Assembly: GCF_016056375.1 (NCBI RefSeq) | Contig: NZ_JAEDAE010000001.1 | Location: 372,001 to 436,000, forward strand | Reading direction: 5' to 3' | Length of the DNA: 64,000 nucleotides | Origin: Hymenobacter negativus | GTDB taxonomy: Bacteria > Bacteroidota > Bacteroidia > Cytophagales > Hymenobacteraceae | Part shown: in pieces, positions 18,026-28,175 of the stretch | How positions within the stretch are numbered: position 1 is the stretch's first letter | How the letters are laid out: the number at the start of each line of letters is the position of its first letter | Notes under the pieces: generated by a model | Databases searched by the model: none | What the model was told of the DNA's origin: nothing | What the model saw: the letters and a program-made list of their open reading frames with translations, nothing else | Made by a program: the position numbers and the translations under genes

Positions 18026-18119
18026 GTCATGCAGAGCGCAGCGAAGCATCTTTACCGTACAACGCAATCAAATAAGGTTAGTGGTGAAGGTAAAGATGCT
18101 TCGCTGCGCTCTGCATGAC
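18026..18119. repeat. Inverted-repeat element, family B, copy 1
   Basis: A 94-bp element: perfect 31-bp arms (18026-18056 and 18089-18119) around a 33-32-base centre. Arms start GTCATGC and contain GAGCGCAGCGAAGCATC. The core GAGCGCAGCGAA is shared with the family A ends and with the repeat at 61031-61114. Confidence 0.85.
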
Positions 18120-18145
18120 ACTATATATGTTTCAATTACAAGCCG

Positions 18146-19591
18146 TTACTTCCGCTTCAGCGGCGGGCGCGGCTTGGCCTTGGGCTGCTTGATGGGGTCA
18201 GTCACCTGCTGGCCGTTGCGGTAGGTCACCGTACGGTCCACGGTGGTGCCGTCTTCCTTGTAATAGGTCCACACGCCGCTCTGGCGGCTGTTGCGGTACT
18301 GGCCGCTCACAGCCACGGTGCCATTCTCGCGGTATTCTTTAAACGCCCCTTGAATCTGGCTGCGCACGTAGGTGGTTTCCTTGCGCAGCTTGCCCGAGGG
18401 GAAGTATTCCTGCCCCACGCCGCCCAGAAAACCATTCAAATATGGCTGCCGGGTTTGTACCTGGCCGTTTTCAAAATAGGTGAGCCGGTCGCCCACCAGG
18501 CGGCCGCTGGGGCCGTAGGTTTCCTGCTTGCGCACGGCCTTGCCGTCGGGGTAAAACTCGCGCCAGGTACCAGTGGGACGGTTGTTCTTGTACTGCTCTT
18601 CGGCCTGCATCACCTTGCCCGCCACGTCCTGGTAGCGCACAATCTTACGGTCTTTGCCGGAGTTGCTGTAGTCGGTTTCCTCGTGCGGGTTGCCGGTCAC
18701 GAAGTATTCCACGCCCTTGCCCGTTGGGATGCCGTTGCGGTACGTGAGCTTGCTTTTCACCTGGCCGCTCTCGTAGTAGCTGGTGGCCGGCCCGTCGAGG
18801 TTGCTGGTGCCGGTGGGCGGGGCCACACGCTTGGTCAGGTCGTCGCCGAGCTGGTTTTTTATCGGGCGCTGCACCAGCGGGGCCGGCGCGTAGGTACTCT
18901 CCGTCTGCAGCTTGCCGCTCTGGTAGTAGCTGCGGTAGCGGCCCCGGCCGTTCTTGTCGGCCAGCACTTCTACCTCAATCTGCCCGTTCGGGTAATACGT
19001 TTTGTAGGGCCCCGACAGTAGCCCGCGCGTGAAGCTACCCTCGCTCTGCACCGCGCCGTTGGGGTAGTAGAATTTCACCGCGCCGTTGGGCTGGCCGTTA
19101 TCGTAGTTTATTTCGGCTTGGGTCTTGCCATCGGGGTACACGGCCCTCAGCGGTCCGTTGGGCTGGCCTTTCACCAGCGTGGTTTTCAGCCGAATGGAGC
19201 CGTCGGGGTGGTAGTAGGTCAGGTCGCCATTGGGCTCATCGTCCACGAAAAAACCGGCCTGGGCCACCTTGCCATCGTCGTAATAGGTTTTGAACGGACC
19301 CTGCCGGATGCCGTCCTGGTAAGTAGCCTCCAGCCGCCGCGTGCCGCTGGGGTGAAACTCCACGTAAGCCGAATCGCGCTTGCCCTGCCGGAAACTGGTC
19401 TGCTGCTCGAGCTTGCCGTTGCGGTAAAACCGCTTGTAGCTGCCCTGCGGCACGGTATCGGCCGCTACCAGAGCGGTATACACCTCGCGCTTGGTGGTTT
19501 TCAGCGAGTCGTAATAGGTGATGAATCGTTTCAGCTGCTGCCCGTGGGAGGGGAGGGCCAGCAGCAACAACAAAGGCAACAAATATTTCAT
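18146..19591 (-). CDS. Exported MORN-type repeat protein (YwqK-like)
   Basis: A 481-residue protein with a signal peptide (MKYLLPLLLLLALPSHGQQ) and at least fifteen repeats of the type G-x-x-x-x-Y-Y-x-x-G-x-x-x (for example GPFKTYYDDGKVAQAGFFVD, GAVKFYYPNGAVQSEGSF). This is the MORN-like repeat that annotation pipelines often label toxin-antitoxin YwqK family antitoxin; there is no toxin gene near it and the export signal argues against an antitoxin role. The C-terminus is basic (KAKPRPPLKRK). It is likely an extracytoplasmic beta-solenoid-like binding protein. Confidence 0.85.
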   Translation of the reverse strand: MKYLLPLLLLLALPSHGQQLKRFITYYDSLKTTKREVYTALVAADTVPQGSYKRFYRNGKLEQQTSFRQGKRDSAYVEFHPSGTRRLEATYQDGIRQGPFKTYYDDGKVAQAGFFVDDEPNGDLTYYHPDGSIRLKTTLVKGQPNGPLRAVYPDGKTQAEINYDNGQPNGAVKFYYPNGAVQSEGSFTRGLLSGPYKTYYPNGQIEVEVLADKNGRGRYRSYYQSGKLQTESTYAPAPLVQRPIKNQLGDDLTKRVAPPTGTSNLDGPATSYYESGQVKSKLTYRNGIPTGKGVEYFVTGNPHEETDYSNSGKDRKIVRYQDVAGKVMQAEEQYKNNRPTGTWREFYPDGKAVRKQETYGPSGRLVGDRLTYFENGQVQTRQPYLNGFLGGVGQEYFPSGKLRKETTYVRSQIQGAFKEYRENGTVAVSGQYRNSRQSGVWTYYKEDGTTVDRTVTYRNGQQVTDPIKQPKAKPRPPLKRK

Positions 19592-19652
19592 AGGCGAAAG
19601 AACGCAGGAATTGCTATTTCCGTGCAGATGGGGCTTCCTGCTAAAATTCGGG

Positions 19653-19690
19653 CCAAAAAAAGCCCCGCCGGTTTCAAACGACGGGGCTTC
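19653..19690 (-). terminator. Thiolase gene terminator
   Basis: A hairpin with AAGCCCCG and CGGGGCTT arms is followed on the minus strand by a run of seven T residues, 25 bases after the thiolase stop codon. Confidence 0.8.
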
Positions 19691-19714
19691 CTAAATTCAG
19701 TGAGTGTGAAACGG

Positions 19715-20899
19715 CTACAGCGCCTCCACCACAATGGCGCTGGCGCCGCCGCCGCCGTTGCAGATGCCAGTCACGCCGATTTTACCGCCCTCGTTCTTGA
19801 GCACGTTCATCAGCGTGGTTACGATGCGTGCGCCTGAAGCGCCCAGCGGATGGCCCAGGCTCACGGCGCCGCCGTACTTGTTCACCTTGCCGCCGTCCAG
19901 GTTCAGCAGCTTATTGTTGGCCAGCGAAACCACCGAGAATGCCTCGTTGATTTCGTAGAAATCCACGTCGGCGGCCGTCTTGCCGGCGTTTTTCAGGGCC
20001 TTCGGAATGGCCAGCGCGGGCGAAGTCGTGAACCACTCCGGCGCCTGCTCGGCATCGGCGAAGCCCAGGATGCGGCCGATGGGCGTGAGGCCCAGGGCCT
20101 CGGCTTTCTCGCGGCTCATCAGCAGCACGGCGGCGGCACCGTCGTTGAGCGTCGAGGCATTAGCGGCCGTCACGGTGCCGCCGTCTTTGATGAAGGCGGG
20201 CTTCAGGCCGGGTACTTTGGCAAAATCAACTTTGGTGTATTCCTCATCGTCTTCTATGACGGTGGTTTTGCCGCGGCTCTCAATGCTCACGGGCACAATT
20301 TCGTCCTTCTTTTTGCCGGCCTTGGCGGCGGCAGCACTACGGGTGTAGCTCTCAATAGCAAAAGCGTCCTGCTGCTCGCGGGTGATGCCCATTTCCTTGG
20401 CCGTGTTTTCGGCCGCGTTGCCCATGGCGTAATCGTGGTACGGGTCCCAGAGGCCGTCGCGCACAAGCCCGTCAATCATCTGGCCGTGGCCATATTTAGC
20501 GCCGAAACGGGCTTTGTCGAGGTAATAGGGCACGTTGCTCATGCTCTCCATACCGCCGGCCAGCACCACCTCGGCCTGGCCCAGCATGATGCTTTGCGCC
20601 GCCATCATAATGGCTTTCGAGCCCGAGGCACACACCTTGTTCACGGTCGTGCATTCCACAGAGTCGGGCAGGCCGGCTTTCTTGGCCGCCTGGCGGGCCG
20701 GGGCCTGGCCCAGGTTGGCCGAAATCACGTTGCCCATAATCACCTGCTCCACTTCGGAGCCCGCCACGCCGGCTTTCTCCAGCGCGCCTTTCAGGGCAAT
20801 AGCGCCCAGCTCAGTAGCCGACAGCGACGACAGTGCCCCGCCAAACGAACCAATCGGCGTGCGAACGGCCGAGATGATGACAACTTCTTTAATCTGCAT
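19715..20899 (-). CDS. Acetyl-CoA C-acetyltransferase (thiolase)
   Basis: A 394-residue type II thiolase that condenses two acetyl-CoA or cleaves acetoacetyl-CoA/3-ketoacyl-CoA in the cytoplasm. The nucleophilic Cys90 lies in VNKVCASGSKAIMMA, the His in GGAVSLGHPLGASGAR, and the second Cys in GICNGGGGASAIVVE. The start MQIKEVVIISAVRTPIGSFGG is canonical. No other fatty-acid or mevalonate gene is adjacent, so direction of the reaction in the cell is not determined. Confidence 0.95.
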   Translation of the reverse strand: MQIKEVVIISAVRTPIGSFGGALSSLSATELGAIALKGALEKAGVAGSEVEQVIMGNVISANLGQAPARQAAKKAGLPDSVECTTVNKVCASGSKAIMMAAQSIMLGQAEVVLAGGMESMSNVPYYLDKARFGAKYGHGQMIDGLVRDGLWDPYHDYAMGNAAENTAKEMGITREQQDAFAIESYTRSAAAAKAGKKKDEIVPVSIESRGKTTVIEDDEEYTKVDFAKVPGLKPAFIKDGGTVTAANASTLNDGAAAVLLMSREKAEALGLTPIGRILGFADAEQAPEWFTTSPALAIPKALKNAGKTAADVDFYEINEAFSVVSLANNKLLNLDGGKVNKYGGAVSLGHPLGASGARIVTTLMNVLKNEGGKIGVTGICNGGGGASAIVVEAL

Positions 20900-21047
20900 A
20901 ATTCAGGAAACTGAAAGGGTTGGGGTGGGAGGTTGAATCAGGCCGCAAAAGTACGGATTTACTACGCCCCAACCACCGACCTGCCTAACAGTTGTTAGCA
21001 TTGAGGAGTTGCGACAAAGAATGACTTCCTGAATCAGGCAAAAAATC

Positions 21048-22055
21048 TTACCACGTCGGTTTGTTGGGGTCGGGTTTCTGCGCCGCTAGGCGTGTGAGCT
21101 GCTGCAAATACTGTTGCTCCTGCGCCCGGAGCGTTTCCAGCAGCTGCCGGGCCTGGACCGGGCTTAGGTTCATGGCCTGCAGGCGCTCGCGTTGGGTTTG
21201 CAGGCTGAGGTCGGCGGCCGTGGCGGCATCGGAGCCGGGCCGGTTGCTGCGGCCTGCCGCCGATGCTCCATTGGTGGCGCTCGTGCGGTCCAGGCCGCGC
21301 TGGGTACCGGGTGTGGCACCACTAGCCACGGGCTGGGTCGGGCCATTGCCGGGAGCGCGGCCGCCGTTCGCGGCATTGCCGGGGTTTTCGGCTGGGCGCT
21401 GGTTGTCCGGCTGGCCGGCGGCATCGGGCCGGCTGGCCTGGGGTGCGGTCGGGGAGGGCGGCGACGGCTTATTGTCATCGGCTTCGCCCTTGCGGTCCGT
21501 ACCCGCTTTTTCCCCCGGCTTATTTTTCTCAGCTGAATCCTTCTCGTTCGAATCTTTGGGCTTAGCGGGAGCCGGTGTTTTGGGCGGGGCCGAAATCTGC
21601 GGGCTATTGGGCCGGCGGGTCAGATAGTCGCTCACCGCTTCAAAGTCGAACCGCGCCCCGGCATTGGATGGGTCGAGCAGCAGCGCCTGCCGCAGCAGAC
21701 TCAAGGCCTGCGCCAGTTCGCCCCGCTGTGCCGCCAGCACCGCCAGCTGCTGCCTCGCAATGCTGCCCATACGGGCCGGCGTGCCCGTCAGCAAGCGCCC
21801 GTAAGTAGCCTGCGCGGCACCCGGCTGGTTGGCCAGCAGCTGGGCATGGGCCAGGTTGAGCACCAGGCGCGGGTCGGGGCTTTTCTGGCGTTGGGCCGCC
21901 AGCGCCGCCGAAAATGCCTGTGCCGCGCGTGCCGCATTGCCCCGGGCATACGCCGCTGTGGCGTCGGCCACCGCTACGTTTCGGTCGCGAACCCCCGTCA
22001 GCAGGTGCCATGCCGGGCCGCTCAGCATTACTAGTAGTAGCGCCGCGTATTTCAT
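21048..22055 (-). CDS. batC: BatC/BatE-like TPR protein of the aerotolerance cluster
   Basis: A 335-residue protein with an N-terminal hydrophobic segment, three TPR-like repeats (residues 30-150: AAYARGNAARAAQAFSAALA, RLVLNLAHAQLLANQPGAAQATY, RGELAQALSLLRQALLLDPS), a long low-complexity Pro/Ala/Gly/Lys linker and a C-terminal helix (SPVQARQLLETLRAQEQQYLQQL) typical of BatC-type proteins. Its start overlaps the stop of the vWA gene by four bases (ATGA), so the two are translationally coupled. In Bacteroides the Bat proteins were linked to oxygen tolerance; the molecular role is not established. Confidence 0.85.
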   Translation of the reverse strand: MKYAALLLVMLSGPAWHLLTGVRDRNVAVADATAAYARGNAARAAQAFSAALAAQRQKSPDPRLVLNLAHAQLLANQPGAAQATYGRLLTGTPARMGSIARQQLAVLAAQRGELAQALSLLRQALLLDPSNAGARFDFEAVSDYLTRRPNSPQISAPPKTPAPAKPKDSNEKDSAEKNKPGEKAGTDRKGEADDNKPSPPSPTAPQASRPDAAGQPDNQRPAENPGNAANGGRAPGNGPTQPVASGATPGTQRGLDRTSATNGASAAGRSNRPGSDAATAADLSLQTQRERLQAMNLSPVQARQLLETLRAQEQQYLQQLTRLAAQKPDPNKPTW

Positions 22056-23032
22056 GGCCGGATAGTGGTGATGGTAAGCGCCACGTCCAGCGCCAGTAGC
22101 AGCAGGGCCGCTGCCAATGGGTAGCGGTAGCGGTTGTCGGCCACGGCCACGGTACGCACTTGTTCGGCGGTGCCTTGCATGGCCCGCAACGAGCGCAGCA
22201 GCGGCCCGAACCCGTTCTGTTGGTTGGTCAGCTCTGCATACTGCCCACCCGTTTGGGCCGCCAGCTGCAGCAGCGGGCCTTCACGCAGGCGGGTTTGCAC
22301 GGCCCGGCCCCGGCCATCCACCACGAAGCTGCCATTGGCTTTGGGGATTTTGGCCCCCGCCGCTGTGCCCACGCCCACGGTATATATGCGGGCCCCGGTG
22401 CGGCCCAGGGCGCGCAGCGTGGGTTCCAGGTTCTCGCCAAAGTCCTCGCCGTCGCTCACCACCACCAGGGCCGTGGCGCGGGGCGGAGCAGGGCTACCGG
22501 TGCTGGGAGCCACAGTCAGGCGGCTCAACAACAATTCCAGCGGTGCCTGTAGCGTGGTGGGACCAGCCGGCAGCAAGCTGGTGCGCAGCGTGGCAATAAA
22601 GGTCTGCACTGCCGCTTGGTCATACGTGAGCGGACATTGTACCACTGCCTCCGCCCCAAACACCACCAGTCCCAGCCGGTCGGCCGGGAACTGGGCCACC
22701 AAGTCCTGCAACTCGGCCTGCGCGCGTAGCAGGCGGGTAGGGGCCACGTCGGTGGCATCCATCGAGCGCGACACATCGACTAGCAGCCACACGTCTTTGC
22801 CAGCCGTGCGCACGGGCCGCTGGCTCACCCCTAGCGACGGGCCGAGCACGGCCGCCAGGAGCAAGCCGCCTGCCACTATGCGCAGCAAGGCCTTCCAGCC
22901 GCGATGCCGCGGCCGGCTGCCCAGCAGGTGCGCCAGCCGGCCACCGCGCCGCCAGTGCCACACCAGCAGGCCCAGTATTAGGCCCAGCGCTAGCGCCGCC
23001 ACTACAAAATCAGGATAAGCCCAAGTCAGCAC
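22052..23032 (-). CDS. batB: BatB-like von Willebrand factor A membrane protein
   Basis: A 326-residue protein with a membrane helix at each end (YPDFVVAALALGLILGLLVW and the C-terminal YPLAAALLLLALDVALTI) around a vWA domain. The metal-binding MIDAS motif is complete: DVSRS near residue 88, the mid-domain Thr, and VVVSDGEDFG. The vWA face would point to the periplasm, where it could bind a protein partner. It is first of a two-gene unit with batC; batA, batD and MoxR are not found on either side, because a tRNA cluster lies upstream. Confidence 0.88.
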   Translation of the reverse strand: MLTWAYPDFVVAALALGLILGLLVWHWRRGGRLAHLLGSRPRHRGWKALLRIVAGGLLLAAVLGPSLGVSQRPVRTAGKDVWLLVDVSRSMDATDVAPTRLLRAQAELQDLVAQFPADRLGLVVFGAEAVVQCPLTYDQAAVQTFIATLRTSLLPAGPTTLQAPLELLLSRLTVAPSTGSPAPPRATALVVVSDGEDFGENLEPTLRALGRTGARIYTVGVGTAAGAKIPKANGSFVVDGRGRAVQTRLREGPLLQLAAQTGGQYAELTNQQNGFGPLLRSLRAMQGTAEQVRTVAVADNRYRYPLAAALLLLALDVALTITTIRP

Positions 23033-23222
23033 GTTTGGTCTGTAATGAGCCCAATATTACTGCGGCCGGCCGGGTCACTCATTTTTTTACATCAATTAGC
23101 CAGCCTCAATTAACAATCCAACGACCTGAGACAGTTAGCAAATAGGCCCGCAACGTGTGTCGGATATTTTAGCGGCACAGATATTTTTTTCGGTAAAAGC
23201 ATGGCTCTTTCACTTCGGCCCG

Positions 23223-23230
23223 TATATTTG
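23223..23230 (+). promoter_or_regulatory. Candidate -7 element of the tRNA cluster
   Basis: TATATTTG followed by C matches the Bacteroidota -7 consensus TAnnTTTG and lies 31 bases before the mature tRNA-Ser. No clear TTG is seen 19-21 bases upstream, so the -33 element is weak or absent. Confidence 0.5.
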
Positions 23231-23261
23231 CACCCGCTTCGGACGGAAGCGAACAACAGCC

Positions 23262-23352
23262 GGAGAAGTGGGTGAGTGGCTGAAACCAGTAGTTTGCTAA
23301 ACTGCCGTAGCTCTAAAGGTTACCGGGGGTTCGAATCCCCCCTTCTCCACCA
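23262..23352 (+). tRNA. tRNA-Ser (GCT)
   Basis: A 7-bp acceptor stem (GGAGAAG with CTTCTCC), an anticodon loop TTGCTAA within a 5-bp stem giving anticodon GCT (codons AGC/AGU), a long variable arm (GTAGC/GTTAC stem) and a T arm with TTCGAAT. CCA is encoded at 23350-23352. The discriminator base reads A, whereas bacterial tRNA-Ser usually has G. Confidence 0.93.
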
Positions 23353-23427
23353 TAATGTTGGGTTGCGAAAGCAGCTCGTTGGGGCTCCAACCAACAAGTC
23401 GTTTTCTTAACTCAACATTATTTTTTT

Positions 23428-23501
23428 CGGGGTGTAGCGTAGCCCGGTATCGCGCCTGGTTTGGGACCAGGAGGTCGTAGGTTCGAATCCTGCCACCCCG
23501 A
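23428..23501 (+). tRNA. tRNA-Pro (TGG)
   Basis: Acceptor stem CGGGGTG with CACCCCG, anticodon stem CCTGG/CCAGG around TTTGGGA giving anticodon TGG, T loop TTCGAAT, discriminator A. The 3' CCA is not encoded. Confidence 0.95.
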
Positions 23502-23520
23502 CATTTTTTTGCCCCGTTTC

Positions 23521-23594
23521 GACCCCGTAGCTCAGCTGGATAGAGCAACTACCTTCTAAGTAGTCGGTCTTTGGTTCGAATCCAAACGGGGCCA
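23521..23594 (+). tRNA. tRNA-Arg (TCT)
   Basis: D arm GCTCAGCTGGATAGAGC, anticodon stem ACTAC/GTAGT around CTTCTAA giving anticodon TCT (AGA/AGG), T arm TTTGG/CCAAA. The acceptor stem GACCCCG with CGGGGCC has an A-C mismatch at the second pair. CCA is not encoded. Confidence 0.9.
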
Positions 23595-23600
23595 CTGTAC

Positions 23601-23628
23601 AAGGCCCTCCCTGGAACGGGAGGGCCTT
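23601..23628 (+). terminator. Terminator of the tRNA cluster
   Basis: An 11-bp perfect stem (23601-23611 with 23618-23628) ending in a T run starts seven bases after the tRNA-Arg gene. Confidence 0.88.
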
Positions 23629-23888
23629 TTGCATTCTGGGGCCAGACGGTGGCAAAACAAAGACTGGTCAGCGCGACGAAGCCTCAGATATGAGTGTGAA
23701 GGACTATGGTCAATGCCATTTTCTGCGAAACAAGTCGGTTATTTTGCAGTTAAACCGACATCCCTGCTTATCTTGGACCCCGAAAACAAACTCTTTCGTT
23801 TAGTGAATAGCTACCCGATGGCAGTTGCCTGTTCTTTTTAGCCACCCGTTTTAACCCCAATATCCCCCTCAAATTTCACCCAGTTGCC

Positions 23889-25373
23889 ATGAAAAAATCC
23901 CTACTCTTTTTGGGTCTGCTCGGGTTTGCCGGTCACGCCAATGCGCAAACTAATCCCTGGACGATTGTAAACGTGCCCACCAGCAACATTCTGGGCCAGT
24001 CCAACATTGTTAACCTCAGCACGCTCTCGCCAACGATGGTGTGGGGGGTAACTTCCGACAAGGTAGCATCAACCGCTCCTGCTTCTATTCCAAGAAACTT
24101 TATCCGCAGCAACAACGCCGCTGGTGACCAATTCGATTGGGGCGAAATTTCCGTAACCTCCGGCCCCACCAAAAGCTCTACGGTCGGCAATATTTCCGGA
24201 ATCAACGCTACCACCGCAGTAGCGTGCTCCTTCCCGGGCAGCACTTTTGATGGTGCCGCTACCTACGGTGGCGAGATTGTGAAAACCACCAACGGTGGCC
24301 AGTCCTGGACTAAAGTAACGACGGCTGCACAGTTTGCCGGCGGTTTCTGCAACTGGGTGCACATGTTCGATGCAACCACTGGCGTAGCCCTGGGCGACCC
24401 CACCAACGGTGCTTTTGAAATTCTGCGTACCACCGACGGCGGCACCACCTGGAACCGTCTGACCAGCAACATTCCTGCGCCGCTCGCCAACGAGTACGGC
24501 AACGCCGGTGCTTACTTCGCGCTGGGCAACACCATCTGGGTTGGCATGGCTTCGTCGAGCCAGACTGCGCAGGTTCGGGTGTTCAAATCGACCGATAAAG
24601 GCTTGACCTGGACGGCATCGGCTCCTACCCCAATTACTTACCTGATTGACAAGGTTGCCTTCAAGGATGCCAACAACGGCATTGCTTTCGGCTACAACAC
24701 GGCTAACAACCAGGTTTCGTCGGTAACTTACGCCCGTACCACCGACGGCGGTGCTACCTGGTCGCAGATTACCCCCACCAACAACGCCAACGGTAACTTC
24801 TACCGCAACGACCTCGATGCCGTGAACGGGGTGTACTACAGCACCGGCCCGCGTTTCCCCGTGCCTGCCACCAACCAGGCTCCGGAAGATTTCGGCTCGT
24901 CCTACAGCACCGATGGTGTGAACTGGACGACCATCACGCTCTCGGGTACTACCCTGAATGCTCCCGGCTATTTCTTTAGCATGGACCTGGTTCCCGGTAC
25001 CACTCCTGGCACCACGGCTGGCTACAGCGGCTTGTACACCGACGTTAACGGCGTAGGTGGTATCTACAAGTACGCCGGTGCCATCACGGGTACCGCAACC
25101 CGCAATGCGGCCCTGCAGAGTGCCCTGAATGTGTACCCCAACCCCAGCGCTTCGGGCGTGTTCAACGTGGACCTGGGTTCGGAACTGAAAACGGGCGCAC
25201 AACTGACCGTTTCGGATGCTCTGGGCCGTCAGGTGAAGTCGCAGACGCTGAACGCGGCTGCCATCGGCTCGCGCAAAATCAACCTCGACCTGAGCGGCGA
25301 GAAAACCGGCGTGTACACCCTGCAAATCCGCACGGAGGCCGGCCTGGCTACCCAGAAGATTGTGATTGACTAA
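23889..25373 (+). CDS. Secreted BNR/sialidase-repeat protein with T9SS type A sorting domain
   Basis: A 494-residue exported protein (signal peptide MKKSLLFLGLLGFAGHANAQ). The body holds repeated Asp-box-like elements (KTTNGGQSWTKV, RTTDGGTTWNRL, KSTDKGLTWTAS, RTTDGGATWSQI), the mark of a beta-propeller of the BNR/photosystem-stability (Ycf48-like) type. The last 75 residues form the type A sorting domain: LNVYPNPSASGVFNVDL, VSDALGRQVKSQTL, GVYTLQIRTEAG, final QKIVID. It is exported by the type IX system and probably anchored to the surface. Ligand unknown. Confidence 0.92.
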   Translation: MKKSLLFLGLLGFAGHANAQTNPWTIVNVPTSNILGQSNIVNLSTLSPTMVWGVTSDKVASTAPASIPRNFIRSNNAAGDQFDWGEISVTSGPTKSSTVGNISGINATTAVACSFPGSTFDGAATYGGEIVKTTNGGQSWTKVTTAAQFAGGFCNWVHMFDATTGVALGDPTNGAFEILRTTDGGTTWNRLTSNIPAPLANEYGNAGAYFALGNTIWVGMASSSQTAQVRVFKSTDKGLTWTASAPTPITYLIDKVAFKDANNGIAFGYNTANNQVSSVTYARTTDGGATWSQITPTNNANGNFYRNDLDAVNGVYYSTGPRFPVPATNQAPEDFGSSYSTDGVNWTTITLSGTTLNAPGYFFSMDLVPGTTPGTTAGYSGLYTDVNGVGGIYKYAGAITGTATRNAALQSALNVYPNPSASGVFNVDLGSELKTGAQLTVSDALGRQVKSQTLNAAAIGSRKINLDLSGEKTGVYTLQIRTEAGLATQKIVID

Positions 25374-25392
25374 GTAGCTCGGCTACTTCTGG

Positions 25393-25427
25393 AAAAGGGC
25401 CTTTCTCTGCAGAGAAAGGCCCTTTTT
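25393..25427 (+). terminator. Intrinsic terminator after the T9SS type A cargo gene
   Basis: A 16-bp near-perfect palindrome (25393-25408 with 25411-25426) ending in a run of T residues, 20 bases after the stop. Confidence 0.88.
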
Positions 25428-25544
25428 TTGTGCCGAATTGCCGCCCTCAAAATGGATGAGCAAGAAGCTGTTTTTGAAGTGTGGGGAAATGAAAAAATCC
25501 GAGGATAAATGGCGCGAAAAATACTCAAAATGGGATTAAATATG

Positions 25545-25552
25545 TACTTTTG
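25545..25552 (+). promoter_or_regulatory. Candidate -7 element of gyrB
   Basis: TACTTTTG fits TAnnTTTG and lies 60 bases before the gyrB ATG in an AT-rich stretch. A matching -33 TTG at the usual spacing is not seen. Confidence 0.4.
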
Positions 25553-25596
25553 AGTGTTCAGTACCTAGCCGCCCGTGGGGCGGTTTTATGACCTGA

Positions 25597-27606
<2,010 letters not shown>

Positions 27607-27651
27607 TCCGGACCGCAGATTCTGCGGATTAGACGGATTTAACTGAGTAGG

Positions 27652-27686
27652 GAAGGGCAGCCGGTTGCGGTTGCCCTTCTTTTTTG
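27652..27686 (+). terminator. gyrB terminator
   Basis: An 8-bp GAAGGGCA/TGCCCTTC stem (27652-27659 with 27672-27679) followed by seven T residues. A smaller CCGCAGA hairpin lies just before it. Confidence 0.75.
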
Positions 27687-27740
27687 GGTTTGCTTTGTAT
27701 CGTTGGGCTTCGGGTGAGGCTTGAAAAACTTTTGGAACTG

Positions 27741-28121
27741 ATGCGACAATTAATTTCTTCGGGCGCGCCTTGGGAAGCTGTGGTGGGCTATTCCCGCGCC
27801 GTGCGCGTGGGCAACGTGGTGGAAGTGGCCGGCACCACCGCGCAGGACGGCGATACCGTGACCGGCACCGATGCCTACACCCAGACCAGACGCGTGCTCG
27901 AGAAAATCGGCGCGGCACTTAATGCAGCCGGTGCATCGTTTGAGGATGTGGTGCGCACGCGCATGTTCGTGACTGACATCTCGCAGTGGGAAGAAGTAGG
28001 GCGGGCCCACGGCGAAGTTTTTGCGACCATCCGACCGACGGCTTCCATGCTGGAAGTTAAGGCGCTGATTGACCCGCGATTGTTGGTCGAAATTGAAGCC
28101 ACGGCCATTATTTCCGCGTAG
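27741..28121 (+). CDS. RidA family protein
   Basis: A 126-residue member of the RidA/YjgF/UK114 family, trimeric proteins that hydrolyse reactive enamine/imine intermediates. Seen features: RQLISSGAPWEAVVGYSRAVRVGNVVEVAGTTA at the start, the Arg-containing VVRTRMFVTDISQWEEV segment, and the terminal RLLVEIEATAI with the conserved Glu. The ATG at 27741 starts the domain; the frame extends 19 codons up into the gyrB terminator region, which is unlikely to be translated. Confidence 0.9.
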   Translation: MRQLISSGAPWEAVVGYSRAVRVGNVVEVAGTTAQDGDTVTGTDAYTQTRRVLEKIGAALNAAGASFEDVVRTRMFVTDISQWEEVGRAHGEVFATIRPTASMLEVKALIDPRLLVEIEATAIISA

Positions 28122-28175
28122 AGTGTTATTCCCGGGGCATCTTTCACGTATTTTGCTCTGTCATCCTCATCCATT

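Larger units (their letters stand above)
17586..18145. other. Long intergenic region: receptor leader, promoter, terminator and repeat
   Basis: No gene was found in this 560-base stretch. It holds the long (about 170-base) leader of the receptor gene, including a perfect CCGGGG/CCCCGG hairpin near 17667-17685, a candidate promoter at 17760-17789, the terminator of the MORN-repeat gene near 17985-18016 and a family B inverted repeat at 18026-18119. The leader was compared with cobalamin and SAM riboswitch patterns and does not match them. Confidence 0.7.

Noticed and set aside
18146..19591. Antitoxin of a toxin-antitoxin pair
   Set aside because: The YwqK label suggests this, but the protein has a signal peptide and no toxin gene is adjacent.
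23629..23841. Small reading frame after the tRNA cluster
   Set aside because: The 70-residue translation has no coherent features and starts inside the tRNA terminator; treated as non-coding spacer.
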